A stretch of 64,000 bases of DNA from positions 20,182,253 to 20,246,252 of the forward strand of contig NC_051433.1 of assembly GCF_001649575.2 (NCBI RefSeq). The letters run 5' to 3'. The position numbers were made by a program, and so were the translations under genes. A model generated the notes under the pieces. That model saw only the letters and a program-made list of their open reading frames with translations. It was not told where the DNA came from and searched no databases. Every line of letters starts with the position of its first letter. Positions within the stretch are counted from its first letter, which is position 1. This document shows, piece after piece, positions 61,181 through 64,000 of the stretch. The DNA is from Kryptolebias marmoratus (Eukaryota; Chordata; Actinopteri; Cyprinodontiformes; Rivulidae).

Positions 61181-61296
61181 GGCGCTGGGATGGACTTGCG
61201 ACCCGTCCAGGTTGTACCCCGCCTCTCTCACAATGACTGACAGCTCCTCATGACCCGGAAAGGAAGAGGAGGTAAAGAAAACAGATGTATAGATGG
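61181..61296 (+). repeat. SINE 3' part fragment
   Basis: GGCGCTGGGATGGACTTGCG, then CCCGTCCAGGTTGTACCCCG, CCTCTCTCACAATGACTGAC and an end in ATAGATGG. This is the same 3' body as at 9.43 kb and in the outer SINE at 52.9 kb. The tRNA-like head is missing. Confidence 0.65.
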
Positions 61297-61299
61297 CTG

Positions 61300-61662
61300 T
61301 ATCAGGATGTAATAAAACTGATCTGGTCTTTACCAGGTTCTAAACACCACGATCATCACCACAGATCCCACCATGTCATTTTATATTAAACAAACATAAA
61401 TCCAAAATGGAAAAGCTGCATGTTGAAAAACTAATTGCACTCCATCAGTCAGCAGCGTGCAGAACCATCTTTAGCTGTGATAACGTGAACATTTTCTGTA
61501 GGACTTTATCAGTCTCTCACATTGTCTTGTAAACATTCTTTACAATGTTGCTTCAGTTCATTGAGATTTGCAGACATGTGTTTCTGCACAGCTCTCTTAA
61601 GGTCCAACCACAGCATTTCAGTCGAGTTGGGGGCTGGACTTTGACTAGAAACACCTGGATTC
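61300..61662 (-). mobile_element. Tc1-like transposon fragment (3' part, minus strand)
   Basis: GATCTGGTCTTTACCAGGTT near 61321 is shared with the left end of the 43.3 kb element; this family has long inverted ends, so either end can carry it. Further in, the minus strand encodes the transposase C-terminus: a broken block around STEMLW, which includes the last catalytic Glu, then DLKRAVQKHM and NLNELKQ. The copy stops near 61662, so the upstream two-thirds are lost. Confidence 0.75.
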
Positions 61663-64000
61663 TTTTTAACATGTGTTGAATAAACGGGTGTAAAAATAAC
61701 CTAAGATGACTTTTACTTTTTGTTTTTCAACACATTTCTTTGAGTCCCATGTTCTGATCTTTGACATTTGTGGGAATTAGATTAATTAGATTTGTGGTTT
61801 CAGGAGTTTTAAGTATTCATAAGAAAATCTTCATTTGACGCTAAGATGCTTTTTTGTCGTATTTTGGCACCAGTATCTGATTCTGCATTTTGTAATATGT
61901 GAAAAAAATGTGCCACAAAATATATTTGGCTGAGAATTTGATTTTATTTCAGTAGCAATTCCTTTCCATGACACAGAAATGTAAACTCCCAGCAAGTCTC
62001 ACAAATTACATGACTTGCATATTCTAATTTACATATTTCATATAACAAATGGGACAAACTGTTAATAATTGCTTTTTATCTGGGGCAAGTCACCCTATTT
62101 AGTCGCAATTTGACCACACACGCTAAGAAATCTACATGAAAGTTTAGCTGTTTGGCGGTTTCCAGTTTGGCTTTAATGAGTTTGGGGAATTCTCCAGCTT
62201 TAGAGGGGCTGACCCAGAACACACCAGCTTTCTCTGCTATTCTGCCATCCCACACAGTATTATAAATATCTGTTTTCATTCCCCCCCACCAGATTTTCTT
62301 TGAAATTGCTTGAGCATAATTTCAGACATGATGTGTTTCCCTGAGTGTTTGCAAGATTCTGTGTTTCTTATTGTTTCCTCGTGTTTTTGTTTTTTTTTCT
62401 CAGCAAACTTCTTACAAATTTATGTTATTCTTGATTTTAGGCAGCTCACATTGCAATGATAGAAAATGAAATCTTAAACTGACAAACAAAAGAAAAATAA
62501 ATTATGTGTCTCTATGAGATGTGAAAGTCAAGACAGATCCACTGCTGTTAAACTGAGATTAGGCAATGTTTGTCCTTTCACCAGAACAACAGAAAGTGTT
62601 TTTTTCCTTTGAGCTATTTTACACCTTTGTTTTTCAGCTTATTGACTAAATCAAATTGTTTCTTGAAGCAATTTAACGTCACTGGTTCAAAAGCATCACT
62701 TTGTTTGATTTTCTTTTAAATTCCAATTTAATTATGCAGATGTAGTTAAGAGAAAGTTTGATTTGATTGTTTTTTATGGATTATACAAGCAGGGGAACGT
62801 ATCGCAAGATCTGTTTGAAGACGTCGTGTGCTTTAAAGGTTATTGTGGAGGAGGAATTGACGGAGGTTTGATTAAGTTTACTTTTTGTGAAATGAAAACA
62901 AATGTGAGCCATAAGCCATTTTTTTAAACTAAGCTTTGGTTGCTGTGATTTTTTAACTCCCTCTTTTTTTAGGGCAGATTGTAATTGAATATGCAAAAGC
63001 TCATTTCTTTCTGCTTTGTTTGTACTGGTAGAAGAAGTGAGGTTCATCAGTTGTTTTTCAGGCACATCTGTCTGGATGTTTGTGCAAAAAACTCTGAGAA
63101 TCGGCAGACATCTGGTGGATTTGTGATGAACCCATCGGATTACCTCTTTGTCTCAATTGTCAGGGGTATAGAAATGTTTCAGACAAAAACTTTACTTCAT
63201 TCATCTCCCCTGAACCCATTTAAATTCTTTTTCAACAAGGAGAAGGAGAGAGAAAAAAAGAAACAATTATGAACCGTTAAATGCAACATGCTATCCACCG
63301 ACCTCCTGCCCTGGTTCCCTTAGCCCCAGTGGGCAAAAGCCCTCTCACTGCAGCACGCCTTGTCACTATTTGACGGGCACAGGAGCGGAGAAATTTGTGC
63401 CACTCCACATTAATTCACACACATCCGGTCTTGTCGTCACACTCTGCAGCCCTTTGGCACGTTAACATCCAAACAGAAAGAAATTATCATGGAAAGTGAA
63501 AACTGACCTTGTGGTGGCAAAGATGTAATTTAAGTGACACTTGATCAACATTAGGTAATTTAGAAAAACAAAAAAAGAGAGGAGAAAAATCAAAAGACAG
63601 ACCTGATGTTTGGAGGATTGAAGCACCCTTTGACACTATTTGCCCATCTGTCACAATTCTTGATTCGCTTGATAGAGGTTTGGAAAACGCCACATAAAAA
63701 GATACATCAAAATGTGTGGTTTGATTAGGAATAGTGCGGTATGTCTTTTACTATAGGTACAGCATAGTGTAAACAAAATTAGCAAAAAAATGCTAATACA
63801 TTTTTACAAAATTTCTTCTCTGTGTTTGTCTGCCTGTCTTATAAAGAGTGCTGTCAGTAAGTGACAGACATGTTGACTCTAATGAGCCACTGAAAAGAGC
63901 TTTAACTTTTTTAAATTTAAGTTATCTTTATATTTTTATACAGTTTATAAATCAAAATATTCAGCTACTGTTGAGCTTCATAGAAGATCCACAACACCCA

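Larger units (their letters stand above)
2073..64000 (+). other. slc2a9: SLC2A9-like (GLUT9) gene, 5' part; runs off the right edge
   Basis: Eight coding exons joined across GT-AG introns give 345 continuous codons of a major-facilitator-superfamily sugar transporter at the plasma membrane. The closest family member I can recall is GLUT9, which carries urate and, less clearly, hexoses. Support: the helix 1 motif YGYNLSVVN (residues 45-53) running into an IKAFYN stretch, the loop 2 GRK (110-112), the signature EISPRHIRG (165-173), PESPR (227-231), the FLGK-x-DVSQE stretch (250-259) typical of GLUT9, and QLCGLNA (302-308). Mammalian GLUT9 has about 510-540 residues, so helices 9-12 and the C-terminus are missing here. 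The gene spans over 56 kb in this window, with introns of 2.1 to 18.8 kb; human SLC2A9 is also unusually large. A fish-specific paralogue (slc2a9-like or slc2a15) is the main alternative. Confidence 0.9.
58135..64000 (+). other. Intron 8, incomplete (at least 5,866 bases)
   Basis: Starts with GTAAGT and no downstream exon is recognisable before the window ends. It holds a GA microsatellite (58584-58597), a SINE tail (61181-61296) directly followed by a minus-strand Tc1-like fragment (61300-61662). The rest, including 59.1-61.1 and 61.7-64.0 kb, shows only AT-rich sequence with short chance frames. Confidence 0.8.

Noticed and set aside
62971..63010. TTTTTTTAG followed by a frame reading GQIVIEY, superficially like the start of the next GLUT9 exon (GLVIEHLG).
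   Set aside because: The required phase 0 reading hits a TAA after three codons, and no GRR motif or transmembrane helix follows.
1..64000. CRISPR arrays, operons, integrons or prophage-type features.
   Set aside because: The sequence is vertebrate genomic DNA with intron-split coding sequence; no regularly spaced direct repeats or compact gene clusters are present.

Overview
This is AT-rich vertebrate genomic DNA with widely spaced, intron-split coding sequence. The dispersed repeats (Tc1-like transposons, tRNA-type SINEs, MITEs, a solo LTR, many microsatellites) look like those of a teleost fish; I cannot name the species. There is no bacterial-type gene organisation, and nearly all long open frames are chance frames in introns or decayed transposons.

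The window holds one host gene that I can support, on the + strand: the 5' part of a class II facilitative hexose/urate transporter, best matched by SLC2A9 (GLUT9). Eight coding exons were found by joining frames across GT-AG junctions: 2091-2156, 8113-8217, 16737-16897, 23519-23643, 26412-26557, 45351-45483, 55757-55944 and 58024-58134. They join with consistent phases (0, 0, 2, 1, 0, 1, 0, 0) into 345 uninterrupted codons, from the cytoplasmic N-terminus to about transmembrane helix 8. The remaining roughly 160-190 residues must lie beyond base 64000, because no further exon is recognisable in the last 5.9 kb. A splice acceptor just upstream of the start codon implies at least one further, non-coding 5' exon.

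Layout: 1-2072 is upstream sequence or 5' intron, with a (GT)n tract, a consensus CTCF-type motif and a MITE fragment. Introns 1-4 (2157-26411) carry repeated copies of two unnamed families (called Rep-A and Rep-B here), a decayed Tc1-like element at 12.4-13.7 kb and a fragment of a second Tc1 family at 17 kb. Intron 5 (18.8 kb) holds a SINE with a MITE nested in it, another tRNA-like SINE, a solo LTR with an intact 5-bp target duplication, a possible hAT-like MITE, further Rep-A and Rep-B copies and a nearly full-length dead Tc1-like element. Intron 6 carries a SINE and a nested SINE pair. Introns 7 and 8 are poorer in recognisable elements, with a SINE tail and a Tc1 fragment near 61.2-61.7 kb.

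I see no convincing new biological system. The observations most worth following are the two repeat families recurring through one gene, a MITE end with an acceptor-like motif 67 bp upstream of exon 5, a triple tandem acceptor at exon 2, the CTCF-like motif near the gene start, and the nested insertions that give relative ages.
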